A stretch of DNA of 64,000 bases. Source: ZC4RG25 sp023428365 (GTDB lineage Bacteria; Pseudomonadota; Alphaproteobacteria; Rhizobiales; Hyphomicrobiaceae). A program made the position numbers and the translations under genes. Shown piece by piece: positions 43,302 through 52,690 of the stretch (position 1 is its first letter; the number at the start of each line of letters is the position of its first letter). Location of the stretch: contig JBNOAI010000006.1 in the NCBI GenBank assembly GCA_050283925.1, forward strand, positions 186,001 to 250,000, read 5' to 3'. Below the pieces are notes generated by a model, which ran no database searches, had not been told where the DNA came from, and saw only the letters and a list, made by a program, of their open reading frames with translations.

Positions 43302-44236
43302 TACGCTTCGTTCCCCCTGTGAGTGATGTCGCGCAGGATGAAGATCGCTGCGACGCCGAGGATCGGCAGCATGAACAGCGACACGCTGGCGCCGAGCGGG
43401 ATGTCATTGCCTTGGATACCGAGCCGGAAAGCCCAGGTCGCGAACACGTGGGTCATGTCGATCGGCCCGCCGGCTGTCAGGATCTGCACGATGTCGAAGT
43501 TCGCAAACGTGACGATCAGCGAGAACAGGGCAGTGATGGCGATGATGTTGCGCATCATGGGCAGCGTTACGTACCAGATGCGTTGCCACCAGTTGGCGCC
43601 GTCGATGGCGGCAGCTTCATAGAGCTGATCGGGCACGGATTTGAGCGCGGCGAGATACATGATCATGAAAAACGGCGCGCCGATCCAGATGTTGACCAGG
43701 ATCACCGAGAAGCGGGCCCAGTAGGCATCGCCGGTCCATGGAATTGGTCCGATGCCGAAATGGCCGAGCACCCAGTTGAAAGCGCTGTAGGACGGATCGA
43801 ACAACCACAGCCAGGCGAGGCAGCTCATCGCCGGCGGGATAACCCACGGCACGAGCAGCATGCCGCGCCATTTGCGCTGACCTCTGGCGGGGATGTTGTG
43901 CACGAAATGCGCGACGATGAAGCCGATGATGGCTTTGAACACCACGGCGGTGATGGCGAAGATGCAGGATTGCTGCACGACCTTCCAGAAGGTCTCGCGC
44001 TTGAACAGGAACAGGAAGTTGTCGAACCCGACAAAGCGCTGCATCGACTTGTTCAATGTCGCCAGATGCATCGCATACACGGCGGGATAGAGCACCAGTA
44101 TGACGATCAGCAAAATGAGCGGTAAGGCCATCAGGAACGCGATGGTGGATTTGCGCTGCATCGTCCGGCGCAAGCTGGAAGTCTTGCGCTTCGGCGCAGC
44201 CTTCGCATCTCCGCCTTTCACAACCGCATCGACCAT
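43301..44236 (-). CDS. Carbohydrate ABC permease (MalF-like)
   Basis: 311 residues. N-terminal basic stretch, then six to seven helices and the EAA loop YEAAAIDGANWWQRIWYVTLP. ATG 44236 is preferred because GAGGGGACAAG lies just upstream; an ATG at 44269 adds 11 residues. Downstream of a stem-loop after the binding-protein gene. Confidence 0.92.
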   Translation of the reverse strand: MVDAVVKGGDAKAAPKRKTSSLRRTMQRKSTIAFLMALPLILLIVILVLYPAVYAMHLATLNKSMQRFVGFDNFLFLFKRETFWKVVQQSCIFAITAVVFKAIIGFIVAHFVHNIPARGQRKWRGMLLVPWVIPPAMSCLAWLWLFDPSYSAFNWVLGHFGIGPIPWTGDAYWARFSVILVNIWIGAPFFMIMYLAALKSVPDQLYEAAAIDGANWWQRIWYVTLPMMRNIIAITALFSLIVTFANFDIVQILTAGGPIDMTHVFATWAFRLGIQGNDIPLGASVSLFMLPILGVAAIFILRDITHRGNEA

Positions 44237-44333
44237 CTTGTCCCCTCGTGGTCTGCTGCTATTCGACATCGTAGTCGTCGGACGGGCCGCTCGCTGTCAT
44301 TGACCGGTGCAGACCGTCCGAAACTCAGGCTTT

Positions 44334-44360
44334 GCCGCGCTCCGTTTTGCGAAGCGCGGC
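44334..44360 (-). promoter_or_regulatory. Stem-loop between sugar-binding-protein and permease genes
   Basis: On the minus strand, arms GCCGCGCT and AGCGCGGC pair over an 11-base loop, 12 bases past the binding-protein stop. No T-tract follows, so it looks like an mRNA-stabilising structure, in the same position as the stem-loop at 38583 in the other ABC operon. Confidence 0.65.
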
Positions 44361-44372
44361 GTACACCGGTGA

Positions 44373-45713
44373 TCAGGTGCGCATGAAGCCTTCGACTTCG
44401 CTCTCGGCCCATGAGAGCACGCCGTCCATCTTCTCTCCGTTCAGCATGCGGGCGACCATCTTGGTCTGCACGCCCTGGACGTAGATCTGATGCGCGATCT
44501 TGGGCGGGGCCGGTCCGCCTGCGATCGACAGGGTCTGGTGATTATGCGGGTTCGGATAGTGATAGAGCGTTCCCACCGGCGGTCCGATCTCGGCCCAGGT
44601 CTTGAAGTCGGTAAGTTTCTCGAACGACGGCAGATCGTAGCCGGCGCTGGCGGCCACCATCTGTTCGGCCGCGGTGCGGGTCGACAGATGACGCAGCAGG
44701 CTCTTCGACGCTTCCTTGTTCTTGCTGAACGACCAGATGCCCCACAGATACGGCAGGAACGGCGCATAGCGACCATTCGGGCCAGATGGGAAGCCGTGCG
44801 TCCAGCACTGTTCGGCGATCTGCGGCGCGTCACGCTTGGCAACGGCCCAGGCGCTGGGCGGGTTCATGATCAGGGCGCCATTGCCGGCGACAAGCCATTT
44901 GTTGTTGGAGGCGTCATCCCAGGCTGGGGCGTCTTTGGGCAGGAACTGCGCCAGCTTGGTCAGATATTCCAGAGCTTGTTTTACATTGTCGGACTTGACG
45001 GTGACGTCACCCTTTTCGTTGACCAGCATCGCGCCGTACGCGTGGAAGAATGCTCCAATGCTGTCGATTGAGTCAGTTGTTCCTCCCAGTCCGATGCCGA
45101 ACGGCTTGCCGCCCTTGTGGCACGCTTCTGCAGCCTTGAGAAACGTCTCCAGCGTCCAGTCGTCGGCTTTCGGCGCGCTTCCGGCCGGATACATGGCCTG
45201 CACGTCAATGCCTGCCAGCGATTTCATGAGGTCAATGCGCGAGCAGGGGCCCTTGATCTGACTGCCGACCGTTGCAGGCACGATCTTCCAGGTGCCGTTG
45301 ATCTTGCCGAGATATTCGACCGTTCCGTTGACCTTGCCGTGCTCTTTGATCAGGTCGTTCATGATATCGTCGACCGGCTCGAGCATATCGGCGTGAGCCT
45401 GAGGTTCCCAGGTCGGGAAGGCCAGGATATCGTGCCCTGACTTGGCCTGCGCCTCGGCGGCGATGGTGATCAGGTTCTTGTTGCCCTGGCTGGGGATGAA
45501 GTCGATCTGAACTTCGACCTTTTCCTTCTCGCTCCATTCCTTCGTCAGTTTTTCCGTAATGCTGTTGGCGCCGGGGACCCAGTGATCCCAGAATCCAACC
45601 GAGATTTTGCCCGCGGCGTGGGCCGTTCTCACGTAGGGTGCCGCGAACAGAGCTGCTGAAGCAGCAGCGCTGGTGGCGACGAATTTACGTCGTGTCAGCT
45701 TGAGCTTACTCAT
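44373..45713 (-). CDS. Carbohydrate ABC substrate-binding protein
   Basis: 446 residues. Tat signal peptide: TRRKFVATSAAASAALFAAP with the twin arginine, cleaved near AHAAG. The rest is an MBP-like (SBP family 1) fold with WNDAS-like and PSAWAV segments. It captures an oligo- or monosaccharide or polyol in the periplasm. 48 bases after the GntR gene, in the same operon. Confidence 0.93.
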   Translation of the reverse strand: MSKLKLTRRKFVATSAAASAALFAAPYVRTAHAAGKISVGFWDHWVPGANSITEKLTKEWSEKEKVEVQIDFIPSQGNKNLITIAAEAQAKSGHDILAFPTWEPQAHADMLEPVDDIMNDLIKEHGKVNGTVEYLGKINGTWKIVPATVGSQIKGPCSRIDLMKSLAGIDVQAMYPAGSAPKADDWTLETFLKAAEACHKGGKPFGIGLGGTTDSIDSIGAFFHAYGAMLVNEKGDVTVKSDNVKQALEYLTKLAQFLPKDAPAWDDASNNKWLVAGNGALIMNPPSAWAVAKRDAPQIAEQCWTHGFPSGPNGRYAPFLPYLWGIWSFSKNKEASKSLLRHLSTRTAAEQMVAASAGYDLPSFEKLTDFKTWAEIGPPVGTLYHYPNPHNHQTLSIAGGPAPPKIAHQIYVQGVQTKMVARMLNGEKMDGVLSWAESEVEGFMRT

Positions 45714-45761
45714 GCAGTTTCCTCCTCGAATTAGTGTTTTGAGTTTCGGTTTGGCATGAAT

Positions 45762-46514
45762 TCACGCAGTTGCTTTCCATCCTCCCAATGGAGTTTCGGC
45801 GGGATGTTCGGTTGCGGTCTGTTCGCCGAAATCCCTGGCGAAGCGCTGGTGGGAGCGCTTCAGATGCTCACGCATCGCTGCGCGTGCACGGTGCGGATCG
45901 CGATCAGCGATCGCATTGCGGATTGTGGTGTGTTCTTCGATGGCGGAATGCCAAGCGTTGTCGTCCAGCGTGTGGCTGGCTAGCCGGTCGAAATAGGGAT
46001 TGACGCGGAGGTCAAACATTTCACCAACGCATCGGACGATGACGGCATTGCCGAGCGTCTCGGCGATTGCGGTATGAAAACGACGATCGGCTCCAAATGT
46101 TTCGTCGCTGTGCACGTTCAAGTCTGCAGCTTCCGCCAAAATGGTATCGAGCCGCTCAATATGTTCAGGTGTGGCGTGACGCGCCGCTTCTTCAGCAACG
46201 GCACTTTCCACGAAGGCTCTGGCTTGCAGGATTTCGAAGGGGCCTTCGAGCATCGCTGAGTTCAGAATTGTCGGCGCTGGCTCGGGTGCGATGACGTAAA
46301 CCCCCGAACCCACGCGTATCCTCAGCCGGCCTTCGACCTCAAGCGCGATGAGTGCCTCGCGCAGCGTAGGCCGCGATACGCCAAGTTGAGCGGCGAGTTC
46401 ACGTTCCGCCGGAAGCCTGCTTCCAACCGGGTACTCGCTTTGCTCAATGAGCAGGCGTATCTGATCGGCAATGCGCCGATAAAGCCGACGCGGCTCGATT
46501 GGTTCGAGCGGCAA
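45762..46514 (-). CDS. GntR-family regulator with FCD domain
   Basis: 250 residues. N-terminal winged helix with LLIEQSEYPVGSRLPAERELA and LGVSRPTLREALIALEVEG, then a helical FCD ligand domain (about 90-235) with metal-binding His and Asp positions including RRFHTAIAE. Start is TTG 46514 with GAGGAGATC just upstream. It heads the sugar ABC operon and probably represses it until the sugar acid or sugar is present. A TGGT-ATG-ACCA site lies 63 bases before its start. Confidence 0.92.
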   Translation of the reverse strand: MPLEPIEPRRLYRRIADQIRLLIEQSEYPVGSRLPAERELAAQLGVSRPTLREALIALEVEGRLRIRVGSGVYVIAPEPAPTILNSAMLEGPFEILQARAFVESAVAEEAARHATPEHIERLDTILAEAADLNVHSDETFGADRRFHTAIAETLGNAVIVRCVGEMFDLRVNPYFDRLASHTLDDNAWHSAIEEHTTIRNAIADRDPHRARAAMREHLKRSHQRFARDFGEQTATEHPAETPLGGWKATA

Positions 46515-46576
46515 GCTGATCTCCTCGCGCGTTCCCTTTGGTCTTTATTCTTTATGCCGACGTTCTGGCGTCGGTT

Positions 46577-46587
46577 TGGTATGACCA
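46577..46587. promoter_or_regulatory. FadR/FCD-type operator TGGT-ATG-ACCA
   Basis: Perfect 4-3-4 palindrome TGGTATGACCA matches the TNGTNNNACNA consensus of FCD GntR regulators. It lies 63 bases upstream of the GntR start, which suggests autoregulation and control of the sugar ABC operon. Confidence 0.65.
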
Positions 46588-46734
46588 TTTGACCGATATT
46601 TGCGCCGCACTGTCAAGCGCGTTTGAATTGGAAAAACGTCGTAGAACTTATTTGCGTGAAATTCGGGCGAGTAATCGTTGCGTGTTGTCGGGCAACGAAA
46701 ATACTGGAAATGGGGGTGTTGACAGCCGCGATCC

Positions 46735-46748
46735 CGTAAACGCTTACG
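46735..46748. promoter_or_regulatory. LacI-type palindrome 1
   Basis: CGTAAACGCTTACG is near-palindromic with one mismatch at its centre and resembles LacI/CcpA-type operators. No LacI gene is in the window. Confidence 0.45.
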
Positions 46749-46903
46749 CTGTGAAATCTATTCCATTTGTTCTCCAATAGCGATGTTTGGTCTATCGGAA
46801 GCAAATAGAAAATGACGCGCGCAATGCCCTCTTTGGACTAATTCATGCGGGTAATGGTTGCACGGATGGCGCGGTAGATTTGGGCGCGCAAGGCACGCTT
46901 TCG

Positions 46904-46917
46904 CGTAAGCGCTTACG
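46904..46917. promoter_or_regulatory. LacI-type palindrome 2
   Basis: CGTAAGCGCTTACG is a perfect 14-base palindrome, 169 bases from the first. It lies about 40 bases past the ndvA stop, so it could also be part of a weak 3' hairpin. Confidence 0.45.
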
Positions 46918-46955
46918 AGAACGTAAGAGAGCGCAAAAAGATTTGGCAGTACGGG

Positions 46956-48728
46956 TCAAGCTGTGACCGGTACGTTGCCCTCTGTCGGTGTTTCGAGTTC
47001 GCTGGGTTCGGTGAAGTCGCCCTCGGCGACAAGGCGGGAGAACAGTCCACCTTGCTTTACCAGAGCTTTGAACGTCCCGCGTTCAATGATTTGCCCCTGA
47101 TCGAAGACCAGAATCAGGTCGGCGTTGGCGACCGTCGACAGCCGATGCGCGATGATAAATGTGGTGCGGTCTTTGCGCAGCGCGTCGAGCGCGCGTTTGA
47201 TTTTGCCTTCGGTCTCGGTGTCGAGCGCGCTTGTTGCCTCGTCGAGGATTAGGATCGGCGCGTCTTTCAGAATGGCGCGGGCGATGGCGATGCGCTGCCG
47301 CTCACCGCCTGACAGAGACGCGCCGCGCTCGCCGGCCACGAACTCATAGCCGCCTGGCTTGCGCTTGATGAATTCATGCGCCTCGGCCAACCGCGCGGCT
47401 CGCTCCACGTCCGCATCGGTTGCGTCAGGACGGCCGGCGCGAATATTCTCGGCAACGCTGCGATTGAACAGGCCAGCGTCCTGGAACACGACGGCAATGG
47501 AGTGGCGCAGCGAGTTGAGTGTGACATCGCGGATGTCATGACCATCGACACGAATGCAGCCCGATTCCGGATCGCGCAGTCTTTGCAGGATCGCCAGCGT
47601 CGTGGTTTTGCCCGAACCGGTGGGGCCGACAAGGGCGATGGTCTGGCCGGGCTCGGCCTCGAAGTTGAGGTCGAACACGCCTTGCTGGCCGACGCCATAA
47701 CGGAACGTGACGTCCTCGTAGGTGACATGGCCCTTGACGTTCTGGAGCGGTTTGGCGTCGGGGTTCTCGATGATGGCTGCGGTCGTATCGATCAGATTGA
47801 AGAACGATTGCAACGTCGGGGCCTGCATGAACATGCGCGCCACAAAGCCCGAGAGCTGGTCGAGCTTGCCGATCAGCAATCCGGCGAAGGCAACGAAACT
47901 GACGATCTCACCGACGGTGACTTCACCGCGGCCAGCCAGCCAAGCGCCGACTGCGAACACCGCAACCATGGTGATCGTCGAGGCCGCACGGGTGAGGACC
48001 GTCAGAAGGCCCCACCATGTGAGAACGGGATATTGAGCGGCCAGCAACTGGCTCATCATGCCACGCAGGGCGGACGTTTCGGCCGCCAGCCGCGCGTAGC
48101 TCTGAACCACCGGAACGTTGCCGATAACGTCGCCGACGCGGCCAAACACGTCGATGTAGTAGCGCTCGACCGCAGCTTGGCCATCGGAGGTGCGATACAC
48201 AACCAAAATGTTCAAGATCGTGTAGACGACCGCGAGCAGGGCCAGCAGGCTCGCCAGCCGCCAGTTCATTGCAATCGCGGTCGGGATCAGGAACAGGATG
48301 CTGACGACGGCGGCGAGCTGTTCTCGTACGAACGTCAACCAGGTCGCGAATAGGGCGTCCGTCCCAGCCAGGATGGTGCGGACCGTCGCGCCCGTGCCAC
48401 GTTCGGACAGGTAGCTGATGGGCAGTGTCAGTGTGCGTTCGAAGGCCCGGCTCATGGCTGCGAGGCGTTGGCGATGTGCCAGTCGGTCGGCAGCGACCGC
48501 GACGATGACACCGGCGACGATGCCGAACAGACCGAGCACAGCCCACAGCATGATCAGGGAATAGGCGGGCTGGCTTCGGGCGAGAGCATCGACCACCCGG
48601 CCAAAAAGAATAGGCTCCGCGAGCGCAACGATCGCAATCGCGATATTGGCCAGAACCAGCCAGGTCGTTAGCCAGCGCTCGGAGGCGAGCAGACCGAGTG
48701 CGCGAAGATGAACCGAGATGAGCTGCAT
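46956..48728 (-). CDS. ndvA: Cyclic beta-glucan ABC exporter (NdvA/ChvA-like)
   Basis: 590 residues. Fused six-helix permease and one ATPase domain: Walker A GPTGSGKTTTL, signature LSGGERQRIAIARA, Walker B ILILDEATSALD, H-loop IAHRLST. The opening LLASERWLTTWLVLANIAIA and the overall length match NdvA and ChvA, which export cyclic beta-1,2-glucan to the periplasm as homodimers. NdvB is not in the window. An independent OpgH glucan pathway lies 8 kb away. Confidence 0.9.
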   Translation of the reverse strand: MQLISVHLRALGLLASERWLTTWLVLANIAIAIVALAEPILFGRVVDALARSQPAYSLIMLWAVLGLFGIVAGVIVAVAADRLAHRQRLAAMSRAFERTLTLPISYLSERGTGATVRTILAGTDALFATWLTFVREQLAAVVSILFLIPTAIAMNWRLASLLALLAVVYTILNILVVYRTSDGQAAVERYYIDVFGRVGDVIGNVPVVQSYARLAAETSALRGMMSQLLAAQYPVLTWWGLLTVLTRAASTITMVAVFAVGAWLAGRGEVTVGEIVSFVAFAGLLIGKLDQLSGFVARMFMQAPTLQSFFNLIDTTAAIIENPDAKPLQNVKGHVTYEDVTFRYGVGQQGVFDLNFEAEPGQTIALVGPTGSGKTTTLAILQRLRDPESGCIRVDGHDIRDVTLNSLRHSIAVVFQDAGLFNRSVAENIRAGRPDATDADVERAARLAEAHEFIKRKPGGYEFVAGERGASLSGGERQRIAIARAILKDAPILILDEATSALDTETEGKIKRALDALRKDRTTFIIAHRLSTVANADLILVFDQGQIIERGTFKALVKQGGLFSRLVAEGDFTEPSELETPTEGNVPVTA

Positions 48729-48790
48729 GGGCCGGGCAGGAGCTAAGCAGAGGTTAGAGGAAAAAATAGACCAGATTAGTGCTCAAGTGG

Positions 48791-51172
48791 TTAGGGGGAC
48801 TTCCAAAGCTGGTGGAATGCCCCCCAGAATGGGCGGAACACGAACCTTACCGTATGAGTTCCAGGCGGCACCTCCACGGCCCGAAACAGGGCGTTGGCCC
48901 GTTGGATTTGGTCGGTATAACCGTCCACCTCGACGGACCACCACGGGTGCCAGGCATCGAGCAGCACCACCCAACCGCCGTCCGGGCTGTCCGCTTCGAT
49001 CACGACTTCGGTGTTTGTGTAACTGCGGAGTTGGATCGTGCCGGGCGCCATCTCTTCGGCAGGGGGATCGGTATCGAGCACGACTGTGGTTTTGAGGTCG
49101 ACATCCGGCCAGTTGCCGTCAGCCAGGAGCTGATCGAAATCGGCTTTCACGGCGTGGTTGGCAAACAGCACGCGCGGCAGGGCGCGGGGGTTCTCGTAGA
49201 CATAGCCGTCGGCGGTATGGGCAAGCAGCGTCAGGTCGCCAGGCTTGATGTTGTGGTCAATCTTCTCGATCGGTATGCCGGAGGCAATGAAGCGGAGACC
49301 GAGCAGATCCGCAAGCTGCGACCGGTATGAGGGAAACAGCGGCGAGAACTTGCGCTGATCCGGCAGGCCGACCGTATCGCCCGCGCCAGTTGCTTTCGTA
49401 TAGAGGTCGAGCCGGACTGGATTGTAACCCAGAGTGTTATCGAAGCCGTGGGTGAGGCTGGCGTTCGGCCAATGGAAGCCCAGGCCAGCCAGTTCCACGC
49501 GGTCGCGTCGTACCGGATCCTGGGCCTTGGCCAGCCGCTCCTTGAGGAGCCAGACCACCTCGCTGTCCGTGTCCGGTTCCAGCATCGCGATGTCCGATGG
49601 AGGCAATGCGGTTGCCCCATTGGGACCGTTGTTGATGGCGAGATCCGCCGTCAACGCGACTACAATGATGCCCGCAGCCAATGCTGGCTGAACTGGTTTC
49701 AAGCGTAGCGCGATGAAGAACGCGACTCCGCTGGCTGCGACTGACGCGAGCCCGAGCAGGAGCGGATCAACGGCCATATCCATGCGATCGAAGCGCTGGG
49801 CGAAGACCAGACAGAGCACAAACGGAACGGCGATCAGTCCGACCATCAATGTCCGTTGCAGAAGCGAGGGCGGCAGCAGGGTTTTGGTTATCATGCGATG
49901 CATGACGTATCCGGCCAGCAGCGCCCCCATCGCCCCGAGAAGGAAAGTCGCATCGGCCGGGCGCCGGTAGAGATCGACGCCAGGGAGTGCCTCATACATC
50001 AGACGGAAGACGGGCGTGTACCATCCGAGCGCATAGAGCAGCGCGAAGATGGCTGAGAATGTCACGAACCGGATCTCGCGATCCCAGAACACCCCGCGCA
50101 CCAGTCCGATCACGAGTAGGAACAACGGTATCATTCCGAGATACAGTTGCCCTACGTTCTGCGCGATGAACAGATCGGTGCCGGTCCACGTGAAGCTCGG
50201 CGGCCCCCAGTATTTCTCCATCGGACCGGCCGCGCCGAAGATGTGGGGCACGGTGCTGGTCACGAGCAGCGCAGGATGCAGCGATCCGCGCCCGGCGCCG
50301 ATGAAGTCAATGGATGGCCGATTGGATTCCGTCGCCAGCAGCAGGGTGAGGATGATCGGGATAGTCACAATGGCGAGGCCGACCGCACCGCCAGCCATGA
50401 GCGGCTTCAGGCTGTTTACGATGGCCGACTTCTTCGATGGGGCAGTCAGCCAGTACCAGATGACGTATCCCGCCAGCAGATAGAGACACAAAAGCCCAAC
50501 CTGATCACGGCCGAGAACGATGAACGCCGCCGTCAGTCCGGCAGCAGCGCCATAAGCGATCGATGACCTGTCCAGCGCCCGTCCCAGGAAGAACAGCGCG
50601 AATGGCAGGTAGCACAGGCTCATCACCTGGCCGAAGTGCTGGATGCGCCACGCCATCGACCCGCCGTACTGGAAGGCGATAGCCGCCACAAGCGCACCTG
50701 CCCAATGCCAGCCCCAATCGCGCCCCAGTAGAAGCACGCCGATGCCGCCGAGCAGGACAACCAGGAGCACCGTCGTGTCCGCGCTCCAAAGACTGGGGGC
50801 TGGGTCGAGCAAGGCCAGCAGCAGGATGGGCGGCGAGAACATCATCGACTGCGGATCGGCAATCTGCGGGTGCCCCGCGAACACATTCGGTGTCCAGAAC
50901 GGCAGCTCTCCCCTGGCAAGACTGGCGGCCAGGAACTGGATCTGCGGCAGGAAGTGAGCCTTGGCGTCCCAGGGGATGGTCACGGCTCCGCTGAGCCAGG
51001 GCCAGCAGAACGCCATCCAGGACAACGTCAGCAGGGCAGCCACCGGCAGCAACGGCCAATTGGCCGAAGCAGACCGTGTGGCGGGTAAACTCACGCGTTC
51101 GACCGCAGAGGCGTCCGGTGGGAGCGACCGCGCGAGAACATCGGGAGATTTTCTGTCGTCATCGTTTTGCAT
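48791..51172 (-). CDS. YfhO-family membrane protein
   Basis: 793 residues with about 12 membrane helices in the first 550 residues, then a soluble C-terminal domain. The tail WVVLLDAWHPWWSVEVDG and NALFRAVEVPPGTHTVRFVF matches the YfhO C-terminal beta domain. The first membrane half resembles GT-C glycosyltransferases, with a soluble loop containing WDAKAHFLPQ. YfhO proteins are implicated in polysaccharide or lipid glycosylation, for example of lipoteichoic acid in Gram-positives. Substrate unknown. Neighbours include glycan genes. Confidence 0.85.
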   Translation of the reverse strand: MQNDDDRKSPDVLARSLPPDASAVERVSLPATRSASANWPLLPVAALLTLSWMAFCWPWLSGAVTIPWDAKAHFLPQIQFLAASLARGELPFWTPNVFAGHPQIADPQSMMFSPPILLLALLDPAPSLWSADTTVLLVVLLGGIGVLLLGRDWGWHWAGALVAAIAFQYGGSMAWRIQHFGQVMSLCYLPFALFFLGRALDRSSIAYGAAAGLTAAFIVLGRDQVGLLCLYLLAGYVIWYWLTAPSKKSAIVNSLKPLMAGGAVGLAIVTIPIILTLLLATESNRPSIDFIGAGRGSLHPALLVTSTVPHIFGAAGPMEKYWGPPSFTWTGTDLFIAQNVGQLYLGMIPLFLLVIGLVRGVFWDREIRFVTFSAIFALLYALGWYTPVFRLMYEALPGVDLYRRPADATFLLGAMGALLAGYVMHRMITKTLLPPSLLQRTLMVGLIAVPFVLCLVFAQRFDRMDMAVDPLLLGLASVAASGVAFFIALRLKPVQPALAAGIIVVALTADLAINNGPNGATALPPSDIAMLEPDTDSEVVWLLKERLAKAQDPVRRDRVELAGLGFHWPNASLTHGFDNTLGYNPVRLDLYTKATGAGDTVGLPDQRKFSPLFPSYRSQLADLLGLRFIASGIPIEKIDHNIKPGDLTLLAHTADGYVYENPRALPRVLFANHAVKADFDQLLADGNWPDVDLKTTVVLDTDPPAEEMAPGTIQLRSYTNTEVVIEADSPDGGWVVLLDAWHPWWSVEVDGYTDQIQRANALFRAVEVPPGTHTVRFVFRPFWGAFHQLWKSP

Positions 51173-51326
51173 TGCGGGGAAATGCTAGGAATGCATGTCG
51201 GCCATAGTAGGGAAAGATTTGCATAGCATCTTGCCCTTGGAACGGTGACAGCATTATCGAATTGTACCGAAGACTGTGCAAAGCACGTCCTGAGAGTGAG
51301 AGCTGAAGAACCGAGCGGTTGATAAA

Positions 51327-52076
51327 ATGTCGCGCGCCAGCCAGCTTGCTCCAGACCAAGAGTGTCCGGGAGAAGCGCCAGCCTTGCCAGACCTAGACCC
51401 TTGCCATCCGATCCGGGTGGCCAGTCCGGATTGCCCGTTTGTTGTGGCGCAACTCGGGCAGTCGCTGGACGGACGTGTTGCCACGCCCACTGGCGAGAGC
51501 CGATGGATCAACCGGGGCGCAGCGCTCGATCACCTGCACCGGCTGAGGGCGAGTGTCGACGCTGTCGTCGTTGGCATAGGCACGGTGCTGGCCGACGATC
51601 CGATGCTGAATGTGCGGCGTGTCGCCGGGCGGCATCCAGCGCGCGTCATTATCGATCCGAGCGGACGTCTGCCGATTGGGCCGCGGTGTCTCGCCGACGA
51701 TGGTGCGCAACGCATTATCGTGCGGACCTGCGGGGCACCTGCCCCTCCTGGTATCGATGTTATTCGTCTGCCCAAGACTGATCAGTTCATCGCACCGGGT
51801 GCCATCGTCGCTGCTCTGTTCGAGCGTGGATTGAAGCGACTGCTGATTGAGGGTGGTGCGCGCACGGTTTCGCACTTTATCGATGCCGACGTGGTGGACC
51901 GGCTGCATATTCTCGTTGCACCGATGATTATTGGATCAGGCCAGACCGGCCTGGACTTGGCGCCGATTAACAGTTTGACATCGGCGCGGCGACCTAAGAC
52001 CCGCGTCCATCTGCTCGCAGATGGTGACGTTCTGTTCGATTGTGACCTCAGAAGCCATGACGGGAGACCGGAATGA
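51327..52076 (+). CDS. RibD C-terminal-like (dihydrofolate-reductase fold) reductase
   Basis: 249 residues. RibD_C/DHFR fold from about residue 35: VVAQLGQSLDGRVAT, DAVVVGIGTVLADDP, RHPARVIIDPSGRLP, then LLIEGGARTVSHFI and LHILVAPMIIG. It reduces a pyrimidine or pteridine ring with NADPH in this family. The deaminase half of RibD is missing, so it is not complete RibD. The stop overlaps the cytochrome b561 start by 4 bases (ATGA). Confidence 0.85.
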   Translation: MSRASQLAPDQECPGEAPALPDLDPCHPIRVASPDCPFVVAQLGQSLDGRVATPTGESRWINRGAALDHLHRLRASVDAVVVGIGTVLADDPMLNVRRVAGRHPARVIIDPSGRLPIGPRCLADDGAQRIIVRTCGAPAPPGIDVIRLPKTDQFIAPGAIVAALFERGLKRLLIEGGARTVSHFIDADVVDRLHILVAPMIIGSGQTGLDLAPINSLTSARRPKTRVHLLADGDVLFDCDLRSHDGRPE

Positions 52077-52651
52077 CAGAGAAGGTATCCGAACGCTCAG
52101 CACCCGTGGAAGTCTACAGCCCCGTTGCGCGCACTCTGCACTGGCTGACGGTTGGGTTTGTCGCCGTCCTGATCCCAGTCGGGCTTGCCATGACTTACCG
52201 CGGCAACACGCTGAATATCTGGGATGATACGACGAACAATCTCTACAGCCTTCACAAGCTGGCCGGGTTCACGCTGCTGTGGATCATTGTGTTGCGGATC
52301 GTTTATCGGCTCTGGAACGGTGCGCCGAAACCGGAGCCGACGCTCGAGCCGTGGCAGCGATTTGGCTCGACTGTCGTGCATTTCGCGCTCTACGCGGTGA
52401 TCCTGGCGATGCCAATCCTCGGCTGGATCGGCGTTTCCTATTATCCAGCGCTCGACATCTTCGGCTGGTTCTCATTGCCTGCGCTGGTCGCGCCCGATGA
52501 AGCCGCAGCCAATCGCGTGTTAGCCATTCACGCCACGTTGGCGTTTGTGCTGCTCGGTCTCATCGCCGCTCATGCCGGGATGGCGCTCTATCACCATTTC
52601 GGGCGCGGCGATAACGTGCTGCGGAGGATGCTGACGGGACGGCCGCGCTGA
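52073..52651 (+). CDS. Cytochrome b561-family protein
   Basis: 192 residues with four membrane helices. Heme-ligating His in ARTLHWLTVGF, SLHKLAGF and in the later helices LAIHATLAF and HAGMALYHH. Transfers electrons across the inner membrane from a quinol. Translationally coupled to the RibD-like reductase. The electron partner is unknown. Confidence 0.9.
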   Translation: MTEKVSERSAPVEVYSPVARTLHWLTVGFVAVLIPVGLAMTYRGNTLNIWDDTTNNLYSLHKLAGFTLLWIIVLRIVYRLWNGAPKPEPTLEPWQRFGSTVVHFALYAVILAMPILGWIGVSYYPALDIFGWFSLPALVAPDEAAANRVLAIHATLAFVLLGLIAAHAGMALYHHFGRGDNVLRRMLTGRPR

Positions 52652-52690
52652 CGATTTTAGCCTTTCCGATTCAAATCGCACCGTCCGACT

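Larger units (their letters stand above)
46515..46955. promoter_or_regulatory. Regulatory region upstream of the GntR-sugar ABC operon
   Basis: 441 bases between the GntR gene and ndvA, both on the minus strand. It holds a FCD-type operator at 46577-46587 and two LacI/cre-like palindromes at 46735-46748 and 46904-46917. No coding frame I trust. It must contain the promoter of the GntR-ABC operon and the end of the ndvA transcript. Confidence 0.6.
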
